NCBI GenBank assembly: GCA_944380355.1
Contig: CALWHJ010000006.1
Location: forward strand, 22,689-86,688
Origin: an uncultured Christensenellaceae bacterium
GTDB lineage: Bacteria; Bacillota; Clostridia; Christensenellales; UBA3700
Length of the DNA: 64,000 nucleotides
Direction: 5' to 3'
The translations under genes were made by a program, and so were the position numbers. Shown one piece after another: positions 16,665-26,205 of the stretch (the stretch's first letter is position 1; each line of letters opens with the position of its first letter). The notes under the pieces are model-generated. The model did not search any database, was not told the DNA's origin, and saw nothing but the letters and a program-made list of their open reading frames with translations.

Positions 16665-17584
16665 CAATCAACCGAAAAGTCGATATCCGGCAAAAGCATT
16701 TTTACCTTTTTTCTGTAAATCTTGCCTTGAGAGGGCAAATAACTGTCTTTTCTTATCTGTACGGACTTTACTATTTTACCGTCTTTGTCGCGATACTCAA
16801 GAAAAGCTCGCGATTTGTATCCCTCTCTCGCTTCTTTCTTTATGCCGTATTCTCCCGCGGCGTCTCTGAGAATCTTACCCGTAAAGTCATCGGGGAATTC
16901 GTCCACTTCTATTATCTCGGGGGCAGGCGGCTCAATTGTTTCGATAAGCTCCGTACGCACTGTAATGTCGTAATCCAAAGGATTTGCGTATACGTCAAAA
17001 CATATCTTCAAATCCTTTACGTAGCCGTTGACTAGTACGTCGAAGTCGGAATTGTTGACCAGTACGAGGTCGGTATATTCCGTCACCGTAGCGTCCTGCG
17101 ACAATTCGCAATACGAAGCCGGCAGGCTGTGCGCTCTCACGTATTCCACTCCCAGTCCCGCTCTTATCCACGCGTTGTAGAGCGTGGTAGATACCTGACA
17201 TACTCCCCCGCCTACGCCCTCGGTATATTCGCCGTCCACTATGACTTTAGACACTCTGTAACCTCTCTCTTCCGTTCTCTTACCGACAAGGGTATTGAAA
17301 GAGAGTTTGCCTCCCTTTTTCACGCCAATCCAGCTGAAACTTTCGCTCGCTAAAGCTACGTTGTGCCGCCTGTCCTCTTTGGACGAGGAATAGTCGGTAG
17401 AGAAAGAACTGACTAGCTGCATTTTGGGCGAGAAGCCGTAATCGTTGGGTCTGAATACGCTCGACAAATCGGTTAAATCCGAGACAGCAAGGAAAAATCC
17501 CGACATAAGAATAACCGCCGAGATAACAGTAATTGCCAGTGCCGCAACAAAGCGTATTTTATTTCTCTGATTTTCCACAAGCAT
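16664..17584 (-). CDS. VanW family protein
   Basis: A 306-residue membrane-anchored protein. After a basic start there is one membrane helix (about 12-35), then the VanW domain with GGGVCQVSTTLYNAWIRAGL, the conserved Cys and ERRAHSLP-like region (EYVRAHSLPASYC), and a C-terminal beta-rich part resembling a G5-type extension (SVQIRKDSYLPSQGKIYRK). VanW proteins occur in vancomycin-resistance clusters and widely in Clostridia cell walls; their activity is unknown. The start at 17584 lacks a Shine-Dalgarno; a TTG at 17629 would lengthen it by 15 residues. Confidence 0.85.
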   Translation of the reverse strand: MLVENQRNKIRFVAALAITVISAVILMSGFFLAVSDLTDLSSVFRPNDYGFSPKMQLVSSFSTDYSSSKEDRRHNVALASESFSWIGVKKGGKLSFNTLVGKRTEERGYRVSKVIVDGEYTEGVGGGVCQVSTTLYNAWIRAGLGVEYVRAHSLPASYCELSQDATVTEYTDLVLVNNSDFDVLVNGYVKDLKICFDVYANPLDYDITVRTELIETIEPPAPEIIEVDEFPDDFTGKILRDAAGEYGIKKEAREGYKSRAFLEYRDKDGKIVKSVQIRKDSYLPSQGKIYRKKVKMLLPDIDFSVD

Positions 17585-17730
17585 ATTGTGTGATATTAAT
17601 TTGAAAATACAGCTTTTACCGACATACAAAAAGTGGCAATTTTAAATCAAACAATTCTTGTTTTGCGCGGCTTAGTGCGCCTTTTTCTTAGTTGAGTAAA
17701 AAGACTGCGCCTGCTGATACGTTTTTGGGC

Positions 17731-17760
17731 AAAAAAAAGCGCGGCTTTTTAAGCCGCGTG
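17731..17760 (-). terminator. Intrinsic terminator after argS
   Basis: CGCGGCTT-aaaa-AGCCGCG followed by C and eight T on the minus strand. Confidence 0.9.
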
Positions 17761-17798
17761 TTGATACTGTTTTGTTGTGTTGTTTCTTAATTTATCCG

Positions 17799-19487
17799 TC
17801 ACATCTTTGCGGGCGTAGCTATACCCAACAGTCCCAAAGCGTTGGAAAGAACTTGTCTGACTGCCTGCGTAAGCATAAGACGCGCATTTTTGACTCCCTC
17901 TGCCTCTCCGTTTATCTTGTGCTCGAAGTAGAATTTGTTGAATGCTTGCGCAAGGTCTACCGCGTATCTGGTGATTATGCTGGGCTCGTATTTGCGCGCG
18001 CTCTCCTTAATCACTTCGGGGTACTTTTCCAAAAGTCTGACTATGTCCTTGCTTTCGTCGTTGTCTATGCCCTTGTAATCTATCTCTTTGCCTATCTGTC
18101 CGCACTTGTCGAAAAGACTGTTGCAACGCGCATAGGTGTACTGTACGTAAGGTCCCGTCTCCCCGTCAAAGTTGAGCACCTTGTCAAAAGAGAATACGAT
18201 ATCCTTTATTCTGCCGTTGTAAAGCATACCGAATATTACCGCGCCTACGCCGACTTTTTCTGCCGTATCGTCCTTGTCCGCAAGGTCGGGATTTTTGCTG
18301 TCGATGACTTCCTTTGCCTTGGCTACGGCGGTATCGAGCACGTCTTGCAAGAATACCACGTTGCCCTCTCTGGTCGACATCGAACCGTTTTCGAGCGATA
18401 CCATTCCGTGAGCTACGTGCACCATATCTTTAGACCATTCGCACCCTGCCATCTCGAGCACCTTGAAAAGCTGTCTGAAATGGAGGTTTTGCTGATAAGC
18501 CACGACGTACAGACACTTGTCGAAGTCATAAGTCTTTTTGCGGTAAAAAGCCGCCGCCATATCTCTCGTAGCGTAAAGCGTCGCGCCGTCGCTTCTCTGC
18601 AACAGACAAGGCGGCATATTTTCGCTCTCGTCAAAACGCACTACCTTTGCGCCGTCGCTCTCTACCAAAAGTCCCTTTTCGGTGAGCATATCGAGTACGG
18701 GTTGCATCTTATCGTTATAGAAAGATTCTCCCGCATAGCTGTCGAATTTGACGTGCAGTCTGTCATAGACTTTGCCTACTTCTTTAAGGGTGATTTCCTT
18801 GAAGTAATTGAAAAGCTCCAAGGCTTCCTTGTTTCCGTCCTCTATAGCCTTAAACCAAGCGCGCGCCTCGTCCTCGAGTGCGGGATTGCTCTCGGCTTCC
18901 TTGTGGAATTTTACATATATGTCGAGAAGTCCTCTCACTCCTCTTGCGTCTATATCCTCTTTATTGCCCCAAAGCTTGTATGCGACTATGAGTTTACCGA
19001 ATTGAGTACCCCAGTCTCCGAGATGATTGATGCCTACGACCTTGTAGCCGAGTTTTGCATACGTCCTGTAAATAGCCGCGCCTATTGACGTATTGAGCAT
19101 ATGTCCCATATGGAAAGGCTTAGCGATATTGACCGACGAAAAGTCTATGCAAACCGTCTTGCCTTTTCCCTCGTCGCTTGCGCCGTAGTCCTCTCCCTTC
19201 GCTATTACGTCTTCGAGCACTTTCTTTCCGTAACGCATATTGTCGAATTTGAAATTGACAAAACCCGCTACCGCTTGAACCGAAGCAATCATCTCGCCTT
19301 TGTCTACGCTTTGCGCCATTTCCTGAGCAATAGCCATAGGAGGCTTTTTGAGCTGTTTTGCGAGTTTAAAACAAGGTATGCACAAGTCCGCCATAGCCGT
19401 ATCTTTGGGTACGGCAACGAGCGACAAGAGTTCGTCCTTGTCGTAATCGCCTTTTATACTGTCTACTATAATCTGTCTGTAATCCAT
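17799..19487 (-). CDS. argS: Arginine--tRNA ligase
   Basis: Class I aminoacyl-tRNA synthetase charging tRNA-Arg. The 562 residues contain the HIGH-type motif KPFHMGHML, the GDWGTQFG motif specific to ArgS, and MSTREGNVV at the KMSKS position, as in most ArgS. The C-terminal DALR anticodon-binding domain ends with ALGLLGIATPAKM. The start MDYRQIIVD at 19487 agrees with the family; 13 further residues are open upstream. The leader is about 65 bases after ychF with no T-box. Confidence 0.95.
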   Translation of the reverse strand: MDYRQIIVDSIKGDYDKDELLSLVAVPKDTAMADLCIPCFKLAKQLKKPPMAIAQEMAQSVDKGEMIASVQAVAGFVNFKFDNMRYGKKVLEDVIAKGEDYGASDEGKGKTVCIDFSSVNIAKPFHMGHMLNTSIGAAIYRTYAKLGYKVVGINHLGDWGTQFGKLIVAYKLWGNKEDIDARGVRGLLDIYVKFHKEAESNPALEDEARAWFKAIEDGNKEALELFNYFKEITLKEVGKVYDRLHVKFDSYAGESFYNDKMQPVLDMLTEKGLLVESDGAKVVRFDESENMPPCLLQRSDGATLYATRDMAAAFYRKKTYDFDKCLYVVAYQQNLHFRQLFKVLEMAGCEWSKDMVHVAHGMVSLENGSMSTREGNVVFLQDVLDTAVAKAKEVIDSKNPDLADKDDTAEKVGVGAVIFGMLYNGRIKDIVFSFDKVLNFDGETGPYVQYTYARCNSLFDKCGQIGKEIDYKGIDNDESKDIVRLLEKYPEVIKESARKYEPSIITRYAVDLAQAFNKFYFEHKINGEAEGVKNARLMLTQAVRQVLSNALGLLGIATPAKM

Positions 19488-19553
19488 AATTCTGTCTTTT
19501 GCCCGCACTTGCCGATAAGCCGACAAGGAATATTTTAGCGTGTAATGATATTG

Positions 19554-20645
19554 TTATACGTTGAATCTGAAGAGTACCACGTCGCCGTCCTTGATGACGT
19601 AATCCTTGCCTTCGCTTCTTACCTTGCCGTGCTCTTTAGCAGCCACGTAAGAACCGCACTCGAGCAAAGTCTGCCAGTCGACAATCTCCGCGCGGATAAA
19701 ACCTCTTTCGAAGTCGCTGTGAATCTTGCCTGCCGCCTGAGGAGCTTTCGTGCCTCGGGTAATTGTCCACGCTCTCGTTTCTTTCTCTCCCGCGGTAAGA
19801 TAGCTGATAAGTCCAAGCAAATCGTAACAAGCGGATACGAGCTTGTCAAGACCGCTCTTGTCGATGCCGTACTCAGCCTGGAACATCTCTTTGTCTTCCT
19901 TATCCATTCCCGCGAGTTCCTCTTCGAGCTTTGCACAGAGGACTATCGTCTTGGCTCCCTGCTTTTCTGCGTACTGTCTGACCTCGTCGACGTAAGCATT
20001 AGTACCTGCGGCTACATCGTTTTCGCTTATGTTTGCCGCGTATATCACAGGCTTAGCCGTCAAAAGGAACAGATCTCTTACTATCTCTTTCTCGTCGTCG
20101 CTAAGCTCTATAAGTCTTGCGGGAGTACCTTTTTCCAGCTCTGCATATACTCTGTCGAGAAGGTCGGCTTCGACTATGTACTTCTTGTCACCGCCCTTTG
20201 CAGAGTTACGCGCTTTGGCGGCTCTCTTCTGTACGCTCTCCATATCCGCAAAAATCAGCTCGAACTCAATCGTCTCGATATCTCTCAAAGGATTTACGCT
20301 GCCGTCGACGTGCGTTATGTTGGCGTCGTCAAAACACCTTACTACGTGCACGATTGCGTCAACCTCTCTGATATGCGACAAAAACTTGTTGCCCAGTCCC
20401 TCGCCCTTTGACGCGCCTTTTACGAGTCCTGCTATGTCCACGAATTCGAGTACCGTGGGAGTTACTTTCTTGCTGTTGTAAAGCGCGGCAAGCTTGTCCA
20501 GTCTTTCGTCGGGGACAGCTACTACGCCCACGTTGGGCTCTATCGTGCAAAAAGGATAATTCGCGCTCTCTGCGCCCGCTTGCGTTATCGCGTTGAACAA
20601 CGTACTCTTTCCTACGTTGGGAAGTCCTACTACACCCAGTTTCAT
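19554..20645 (-). CDS. ychF: Redox-regulated ATPase / GTPase-family protein YchF
   Basis: Universal Obg-family P-loop protein that binds ribosomes and hydrolyses ATP. The 363 residues hold G1 GLPNVGKSTLFN at the N-terminus, G3 DIAGLVKGASKGEGLGNKFL, NISEND at the G4 position (the change linked to ATP preference), a coiled-coil insertion, and the C-terminal TGS-like domain with RGTKAPQAAGKIHSDFERGFIRAE. Length is standard. AGAGGTAG precedes the ATG. Upstream of argS on the same strand. Confidence 0.96.
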   Translation of the reverse strand: MKLGVVGLPNVGKSTLFNAITQAGAESANYPFCTIEPNVGVVAVPDERLDKLAALYNSKKVTPTVLEFVDIAGLVKGASKGEGLGNKFLSHIREVDAIVHVVRCFDDANITHVDGSVNPLRDIETIEFELIFADMESVQKRAAKARNSAKGGDKKYIVEADLLDRVYAELEKGTPARLIELSDDEKEIVRDLFLLTAKPVIYAANISENDVAAGTNAYVDEVRQYAEKQGAKTIVLCAKLEEELAGMDKEDKEMFQAEYGIDKSGLDKLVSACYDLLGLISYLTAGEKETRAWTITRGTKAPQAAGKIHSDFERGFIRAEIVDWQTLLECGSYVAAKEHGKVRSEGKDYVIKDGDVVLFRFNV

Positions 20646-20698
20646 TTCTCTACCTCTGTATTTTCCGTTACCTGTACGGTAAAACGTGTATTTGCTTT

Positions 20699-21451
20699 TT
20701 ATTCGGTCTTTTCTTCTAAAGCCGCGTCCTCTTGCTCGTTTTCGGACTCGTCGGCATTATTTTCCCCGCTATCTGCTTCGGCTGTATCGCCGTCTGCGTT
20801 TTGCGATTTTTCGTTACCCTCGTCGTCAAGCTCCTTGACCTCGTTCTTTCCTACGATACTCAAGGTATTCTCCTTGCCGTGTATAAATCTGATTACGTTG
20901 TCCTTGTGACGGATAACTACCAGCAGCCACATTATTACGCAACATACTACTATAATTATACTCGAGCCGTATTGTATACAACACGTGATGGCAAGCGCGG
21001 TTATCGCAAGATACGAGCCGATAAAACCTATCTTGCACAAGAGCAGATATACAATCAGTCCGACGAGTACGCACGCCGCTACGATAGGGGAAGCAACGAG
21101 AAATACTCCTATGGACGTTGCTACGCCCTTTCCGCCCTTAAAGCCCGTGTATAAGGGGAATATATGTCCTACGACGACTATCGTGCCGAGTATAAACATC
21201 CACTCGTACGAGCCGCCGTCTATAGCAAATCTTCCGATAAGCGCAAATGCAAGTCCCTTTACGCTGTCAAATGCAAAAGTAAGCGCGCCCCAGCCCTTGC
21301 CTATCGAACGCAGTACGTTCATAGTTCCGGGATTGCCGCTTCCCAGTTTTTTGATGTTTTTACCTTTGATTCTGCTGACTATCGTCGCCGCGTTGATTGA
21401 ACCGACAAGATATGCGGCAATAACGCAAATTACTTTTACGAAAATATCCAT
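20699..21451 (-). CDS. plsY: Glycerol-3-phosphate acyltransferase PlsY, with acidic tail
   Basis: Integral membrane enzyme that transfers acyl from acyl-phosphate to glycerol 3-phosphate, starting phospholipid synthesis. Family motifs are present: GSINAATIVSRIKGKNIKKLGSGNPGTMN-type region, FKGGKGVATSIGVF, and RHKDNVIRFIHGKEN. The core spans about 200 residues; the remaining 50 (after KNEVKELDDEG) form a very acidic, Glu/Asp/Asn-rich tail not found in typical PlsY, which would lie in the cytoplasm. AAGGTAG precedes the ATG. Located upstream of ychF. Confidence 0.93.
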   Translation of the reverse strand: MDIFVKVICVIAAYLVGSINAATIVSRIKGKNIKKLGSGNPGTMNVLRSIGKGWGALTFAFDSVKGLAFALIGRFAIDGGSYEWMFILGTIVVVGHIFPLYTGFKGGKGVATSIGVFLVASPIVAACVLVGLIVYLLLCKIGFIGSYLAITALAITCCIQYGSSIIIVVCCVIMWLLVVIRHKDNVIRFIHGKENTLSIVGKNEVKELDDEGNEKSQNADGDTAEADSGENNADESENEQEDAALEEKTE

Positions 21452-21513
21452 CTTTCACTACCTTTTCATCATTTTAGCATAATTTGCAAAAGAGTACAAC
21501 AAAATATAATATA

Positions 21514-22389
21514 TTATTTTAATGCTACGGGACTGACGTCGAAGTCAGGCACGAAAGCTTCGTCTGCACTCTCTTCGTCCTGTACGAACGCATTTACAAA
21601 TCCCAGCTTTTCCGCATAAGAAAGGGCTATTTTGTATTCCAAAGGCTTGAGTTTTCTGTCTAGCGGTGGATATTCTTTTGCCTGTCCGCAGGGGATATAC
21701 TGTCCCATTACGGATATGTAAGTATCGAAAGATAAATTGCACTTTATCCACTCCAGCACTCTCTTTGTATTATCTACGGCGTCGGGCAATACAAGGTGCC
21801 TTATAATCATTCCCTTTTGCATTATACCGTCATCGAAAATATCTTGAGGTTGCTGTCTTCTCATTTCGCTGAGTGCAAGAGTGCATCTTTCTGCATAATC
21901 GGGCGCGTTGCTGTATTTTTCCGCAAGCGCGTTGTCGGCATATTTGAAGTCGGGAAGATATATATCGACTATGCCCTCCAGCCTTTTGAGATTACCCACG
22001 CTTTCGTAGCCTCCGCAATTGTACACCACGGGAATCGCGGGGCGGTAAATACCGAATGCTTCCGTAATTCCGTCGGTAAAATGCGATGCCGTCACGAGAT
22101 TTATGTTGTGCGCGCCGGCGTCCTCCAGTCTTTTAAACACGTCGGCAAGCTGCCCGGGCGTAAGCAAAGTACCCTTTCCCCTCGATATATCGTAATTTTG
22201 ACAATACACGCACTTAAGATTGCACCCGCTGAAAAATACCGTACCGCTTCCGCGCGTACCCGATATAGGCGGCTCCTCCCAAAAATGCAAGGAAGCACGG
22301 GCTACTTTCAGTCCGTACTCACCGCAGTATCCGGCAGTCTTTACTCTGTCCGCAAGGCAATGTCTCGGACAACAATTACAAAATTCCAT
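21514..22389 (-). CDS. Radical SAM protein, PflA-like
   Basis: A 291-residue radical SAM protein of the PflA-like group found in many anaerobes. The N-terminal CNCCPRHCLADR and YCGEYG form a cysteine-rich lead-in typical of this family, followed by FFSGCNLKCVYCQNYDIS, which holds the CxxxCxxC cluster, and later NLVTASHFTDGI and YLPDFKYADN. The target protein is unknown. The start MEFCNCC at 22389 fits the family; a promoter -10 ends just 6 nt before it and there is no Shine-Dalgarno. A frame with eight more residues upstream would overlap that -10. Confidence 0.88.
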   Translation of the reverse strand: MEFCNCCPRHCLADRVKTAGYCGEYGLKVARASLHFWEEPPISGTRGSGTVFFSGCNLKCVYCQNYDISRGKGTLLTPGQLADVFKRLEDAGAHNINLVTASHFTDGITEAFGIYRPAIPVVYNCGGYESVGNLKRLEGIVDIYLPDFKYADNALAEKYSNAPDYAERCTLALSEMRRQQPQDIFDDGIMQKGMIIRHLVLPDAVDNTKRVLEWIKCNLSFDTYISVMGQYIPCGQAKEYPPLDRKLKPLEYKIALSYAEKLGFVNAFVQDEESADEAFVPDFDVSPVALK

Positions 22390-22395
22390 AGTCAG

Positions 22396-22423
22396 ATTAT
22401 ACCACATATTCACACTTATGCAA
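22396..22423 (-). promoter_or_regulatory. Radical SAM gene promoter, leaderless arrangement
   Basis: Minus-strand TTGCAT (22418-22423), 16-base spacer, TATAAT (22396-22401), then only CTGACT before the ATG. The upstream gene ends in a terminator, so a promoter is expected here. Confidence 0.65.
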
Positions 22424-22620
22424 ATAATGCAAAAGAAAAACTCTTTATCGTACTGTCGTATCTGCCAAAATCGAAGTGCCGTCGGACACTACACGCTCAA
22501 ACCGCACGACAGACGAGTCAATGCCTACGCAAGACAGAGTTTTGACAAGCCCTGAGATTTCACAAAGCGATTGCAAAAACATCGCAAACGAAACGAGCGG
22601 AAACTACGATGTCCGAACAG

Positions 22621-22648
22621 AAAAAAAGGACGCTTGATCGCGTCCTTT
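22621..22648 (-). terminator. Intrinsic terminator after tetR-like gene
   Basis: AAAGGACGC-gatcaa-GCGTCCTTT with a seven-T run on the minus strand. Confidence 0.85.
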
Positions 22649-22696
22649 AGTGTACGGTTAAATTTAGCGTATTTCCTGAGTATCTTCAAAATATTT

Positions 22697-23323
22697 CTAA
22701 TCTTTTTCAAGATACTGTTTTTTGAGCTTTTGGATTTTCTTGACTTTGGTTATCGTATAATCCTCGAAACCTACCGCAACAATCTGCCCTATAATTTCGG
22801 CAAGTGCCGTAAGACTTATTTTGAGTACGCCTTTGAATACGTCCTCGAACATAGAAGCAAAGCCGTTGGTATAAAATCTCACGACAACCGCAAACGTGGC
22901 TTTGTCCTTAATGTGAGATATTTTGTCATTGTCCGCCGTGATTACGGTACTGATAAAATTTTCCTTTAATCTGTCTATAAAGTGACTTCCTACGTTGGCG
23001 CAAACAAGACGCTTGTAAAAATCGAATTCCTTTTGCAACAGCGCGGCAATACTCGTCAGAAAAGGCGTAGGGTTTTCCATTACGCTTTCTCGGTAAGACA
23101 TAAACGAATTGAGTATGCCCTCGGCTACTCTCATCTCTATCTCTTCGAGCACTTCGGTCATATTGTTGTAATGCGCATAGAACGTGCTTCGGTTGATACC
23201 TGCCGTCTTTACTACTTCTGTGACGGATATCTCCTCAAAATCTTTTTTCATCAGCAACCGGCTTAGTGCGTTTTTGATTGCTTTTTTTGATTTAATCGCG
23301 CTGCTGTATTCTGCTTTATCCAA
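22697..23323 (-). CDS. TetR-family transcriptional regulator
   Basis: A 208-residue regulator with an N-terminal TetR helix-turn-helix (about residues 12-55: FEEISVTEVVKTAGINRSTFYAHY) and a ligand-binding domain of the DhaS-like C-terminal type (LLQKEFDFYKRLV, FYTNGFASMFEDVFKG). Starts with TTG at 23323, preceded by GGGGGAAG. It lies 18 bases after rsmI on the same strand and may be cotranscribed. Target genes are unknown; no palindromic operator was identified nearby. Confidence 0.85.
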   Translation of the reverse strand: MDKAEYSSAIKSKKAIKNALSRLLMKKDFEEISVTEVVKTAGINRSTFYAHYNNMTEVLEEIEMRVAEGILNSFMSYRESVMENPTPFLTSIAALLQKEFDFYKRLVCANVGSHFIDRLKENFISTVITADNDKISHIKDKATFAVVVRFYTNGFASMFEDVFKGVLKISLTALAEIIGQIVAVGFEDYTITKVKKIQKLKKQYLEKD

Positions 23324-23341
23324 TTTCTTCCCCCTTGAAAA

Positions 23342-24148
23342 TCATAAATCTATTGCTTCTTTGTATACCTCGTCTTTTGTGAGCGAGTTGGCTTTTGCCA
23401 CTTGTTTGACGGCGTCTTTTTTATCCGTACCCGATGAGATAAGCTTAATAAGTTGTTCTTTTATACTGCCCTGAGGTTTTTCTACACACTTTTCTCCCGC
23501 TTCTACTATAAGCACGTATTCGCCTCTGGCTTCCCCCTCGAGTCCTTGCGACAGCGTGGTGAGAATATGCTCCTCGTGTATTTTAGTCAGCTCTCTTACG
23601 ATATGGAGTTTTCTGTCCCCGAGACGCGAATAAAGATATTTGATATCCTTGCCGACGTCGTAAGGCGAACTGTAAAACACAAGAGAAGTCGTAATATCCT
23701 TAAAAGGCATAATCAAATTGTCTTTTTCTTTTGTTTTTGCAGGAAGAAAACCTATGAACGTAAACACAGGCTGGATTATCCCGCTTAGCGCGATTGCCGT
23801 AGTGAGCGCGGTAGGTCCGGGAATTACCGCAATATCCGCACCGAGTTTTCGCAATCCGTCCACAACTACTGCTCCCGGGTCGGATACGGCAGGCATACCC
23901 GCGTCCGTCACGAGCGCAACTTCCTTGCCCTCTGTGAGCATAGCGTATATTTTGTCTACGCTGTCCCTTTCGTTAAACTTGTGACAGGCAAACAAAGGCT
24001 TCTTTATATCGTAATAATTGAGAAGCTTGAGCGTGTGTCGGGTATCTTCGCAGGCTATTGCGTCTGCCCCGCGCAATACGTCCAGCGCACGAGTGCTGAT
24101 ATCTCCCAGATTGCCTATGGGCGTACCCACAAGATAAAGTCTTGCCAT
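23342..24148 (-). CDS. rsmI: 16S rRNA 2'-O-methyltransferase RsmI
   Basis: Methylates the ribose of C1402 in 16S rRNA using SAM. The 268 residues have the tetrapyrrole-methylase-type fold: LYLVGTPIGNLGDIS at the N-terminus, EDTRHT, FIGFLPAK, and VTDAGMPAVSDPG; the C-terminal HTH-like segment (KDAVKQVAKANSLTKDEVYKEAI) is the usual RsmI ending. GAGGAGAG precedes the ATG. Start of a two-gene unit with the TetR regulator. Confidence 0.95.
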   Translation of the reverse strand: MARLYLVGTPIGNLGDISTRALDVLRGADAIACEDTRHTLKLLNYYDIKKPLFACHKFNERDSVDKIYAMLTEGKEVALVTDAGMPAVSDPGAVVVDGLRKLGADIAVIPGPTALTTAIALSGIIQPVFTFIGFLPAKTKEKDNLIMPFKDITTSLVFYSSPYDVGKDIKYLYSRLGDRKLHIVRELTKIHEEHILTTLSQGLEGEARGEYVLIVEAGEKCVEKPQGSIKEQLIKLISSGTDKKDAVKQVAKANSLTKDEVYKEAIDL

Positions 24149-24297
24149 TTCTCTCTCCTCTGACTTTTTTCAATAATACTATATCATATCCCCGCCCTTA
24201 AATCAATCATACCGCTATCGAATAACGACAAGCTTTGCCTAATCCCCCGATTGATACCTCAAAATAAAAAGCTTTGAGCTTTATGTCCTTTTATTAC

Positions 24298-24326
24298 TTT
24301 ACATAATTTTTCTTAAGTGTTATAAT
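24298..24326 (+). promoter_or_regulatory. Sigma-A promoter of the SGNH hydrolase gene
   Basis: TTTACA, 17-base spacer, TATAAT; about 55 bases before the ATG at 24382. Confidence 0.7.
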
Positions 24327-24381
24327 ATATATGTGTTGTGCAAAGGGATACTTTTATTTTAAACTCTTATACTGACAGACG

Positions 24382-25125
24382 ATGATTGCTATGGGAGAAT
24401 ACTACAAAAGAATTATCCGTTCGATTATATGTTTTTACGTGTCGGTCATCACTACGGTGGTGATTATATTTTTCGTGTATTACGACGCTTACGGCAAGTA
24501 TATGACTACTATGCTCAAACCTCAGGACGAAAAAGCCCAATACTATACCGAACTCAACAAAACCGAAGAACACGGTCTGACTGTTTTCTTCGGAGATTCT
24601 CTTACTGAATTGTGCGATACGGAAAAATACTATCCTGATATTCCCAACGTCAACAGAGGCATTTCGGGAGATACTACTTCGGGTATGCTCAAACGCTTAG
24701 AAGACAACGTAATCGCAATCCAACCCGTAAGCGTAGTTTTCCTTGGCGGAATCAACGATATAGGACACGGAGTAAGCGTAGAAACCGTATTGTCCAACAT
24801 AGATAAAATACTGATGCAACTTTCGACGAGTCTTCCCGACTGTCGCGTACTGGTAGAATCGCTTTATCCCGTCAACAGCCACAAAAAACCCGCCTTTCTC
24901 AATGCCGTAGGCATACGTACCAACGAAGCCGTGTTAGCGGTCAATTCCGTACTGCCCGACATCTGCTCAAAATATAACGCTACATACGTAAACATACACG
25001 ACCTATTGACCGACGATGAGGGCAATCTCAACAAACGCTATACTATGGACGGTCTGCACGTCAACGATAAAGGCTACGAGATTATTACCGCAGAAATAAA
25101 CAAATATCTGAAAACCGGCGACTAG
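24382..25125 (+). CDS. SGNH/GDSL-family lipase or esterase, membrane-anchored
   Basis: A 247-residue protein with one N-terminal membrane helix (about 12-35) and an extracellular SGNH hydrolase domain. The four blocks are present: Ser in FFGDSLTE, Gly in NRGISGDTT, Asn in LGGINDIGHG, and Asp/His in MDGLHVNDKGYE. It probably removes acyl groups from cell-wall or exogenous carbohydrate; the substrate is unknown. The start is uncertain (24382 or the ATG at 24391), as neither has a good Shine-Dalgarno. Monocistronic, with a terminator behind. Confidence 0.85.
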   Translation: MIAMGEYYKRIIRSIICFYVSVITTVVIIFFVYYDAYGKYMTTMLKPQDEKAQYYTELNKTEEHGLTVFFGDSLTELCDTEKYYPDIPNVNRGISGDTTSGMLKRLEDNVIAIQPVSVVFLGGINDIGHGVSVETVLSNIDKILMQLSTSLPDCRVLVESLYPVNSHKKPAFLNAVGIRTNEAVLAVNSVLPDICSKYNATYVNIHDLLTDDEGNLNKRYTMDGLHVNDKGYEIITAEINKYLKTGD

Positions 25126-25167
25126 AATATTAAAGGTCTTACACGGTTTGCTTAGACAGTGTAAAAC

Positions 25168-25196
25168 AAAAAGCCCCTTTCGAGGGGTTTTTATAT
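25168..25196 (+). terminator. Intrinsic terminator after SGNH gene
   Basis: AGCCCC-tttcg-aGGGGTTTTTAT. Confidence 0.85.
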
Positions 25197-25339
25197 TTAT
25201 TAAAAGGTGATTTTTATAGTACAAGCAGAATACTTACGCTCTATTTATCGGCACTTTACACGCAAACGACCTTTTCTGTTTTGCCGACCGCTCCGTACGG
25301 GAAATTGCGATAGCGAAATTTTCAATTAAAATTTGCATA

Positions 25340-25378
25340 GAGAGAGGGCGGAAAGCTATGCTCTCCGCCCTCTCTCTA
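25340..25378 (-). terminator. Hairpin after the four-helix membrane protein gene
   Basis: GAGAGAGGGCGGA pairs with TCCGCCCTCTCTC around a ten-base loop. The stem is very stable; on the minus strand the tail is A/T-rich but without a long T run, so it may act as terminator or 3' stabiliser. Confidence 0.6.
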
Positions 25379-25396
25379 TTAAGGGATTGTGTTTGT

Positions 25397-25933
25397 CTAC
25401 TTATTTACTCCGCTGATTATCGCGCCAGCTCCGCCGACGATACCGCCGACAAGAGTGAGATAGCAACCTACTGCCAAACTGGTAGTCGCGCTTGCGATAC
25501 CTGCGTCAGCACTCATTTCCTTGCCCATAAGAGCGGTAAATACTGCAGCCATAATACCTGCTACTATCGCAAGTATGCCGGCTATCATACCGATAGTCTT
25601 GAGCAATTTCATTTTGAGAAGTCCGCCTACGAGGAAACAGCCGAATGCCGCTGCCGTGGCGATAAGAGTAATCCACGCACATGTGTACGTGATATCAAAA
25701 TATTTTATCGAATAGTCCTCATCGATTTCTCTCATATCAGCCTGACTGTCATACAAATCTTGCAAAGTCGTACTGCCTTCAGTGGTGATAAGTCCTCCGA
25801 TTGCCTCACCCTTTGTCGTAATCCAATCGGTAAAGATACCTACAACGGATAATACGAGACCTACTGCCATAACAGCCAGCATAATCCAAGCCAACATAGT
25901 CATACCGGCCTTTTTCTTCTTAGCCTTAGCCAT
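25397..25933 (-). CDS. Four-helix membrane protein of unknown function
   Basis: Not recognised. The 178 residues begin with a basic stretch (MAKAKKKKAG), then four predicted membrane helices at about 12-34, 84-105, 110-133 and 145-172. The loop of about 45 residues between helices one and two is polar and acidic (EIDEDYSIKYF). Glycine-rich helices suggest a bundle. AGGAGG stands before the ATG. It lies between the SGNH gene and the 828-residue membrane protein gene but appears to be monocistronic. Confidence 0.6.
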   Translation of the reverse strand: MAKAKKKKAGMTMLAWIMLAVMAVGLVLSVVGIFTDWITTKGEAIGGLITTEGSTTLQDLYDSQADMREIDEDYSIKYFDITYTCAWITLIATAAAFGCFLVGGLLKMKLLKTIGMIAGILAIVAGIMAAVFTALMGKEMSADAGIASATTSLAVGCYLTLVGGIVGGAGAIISGVNK

Positions 25934-26205
25934 AATAACCTCCTAGATATTGTTTTTATAAGAAAAGGTGGCATACTAACAGTAGGTCCACCTAAATCCA
26001 CGTCTTTATTGTACCTTAAAAAAATCTTAATGTCAATACCCATTTTGATTATTTTACACTTGGCTTTCTACAGCGAAAAAGTACAATATATTATATTGTA
26101 AAATAATAAAAAAATATAATAATACCGCGCCAATTGTCTGAAAACTTATAATACTAATTTATTTAATATAACGAAAAACCACTCTCACGTTAATACGGAG
26201 AGTGG

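Noticed and set aside
19488..19553. Possible T-box leader before argS
   Set aside because: Too short and lacks the T-box sequence and a terminator hairpin.
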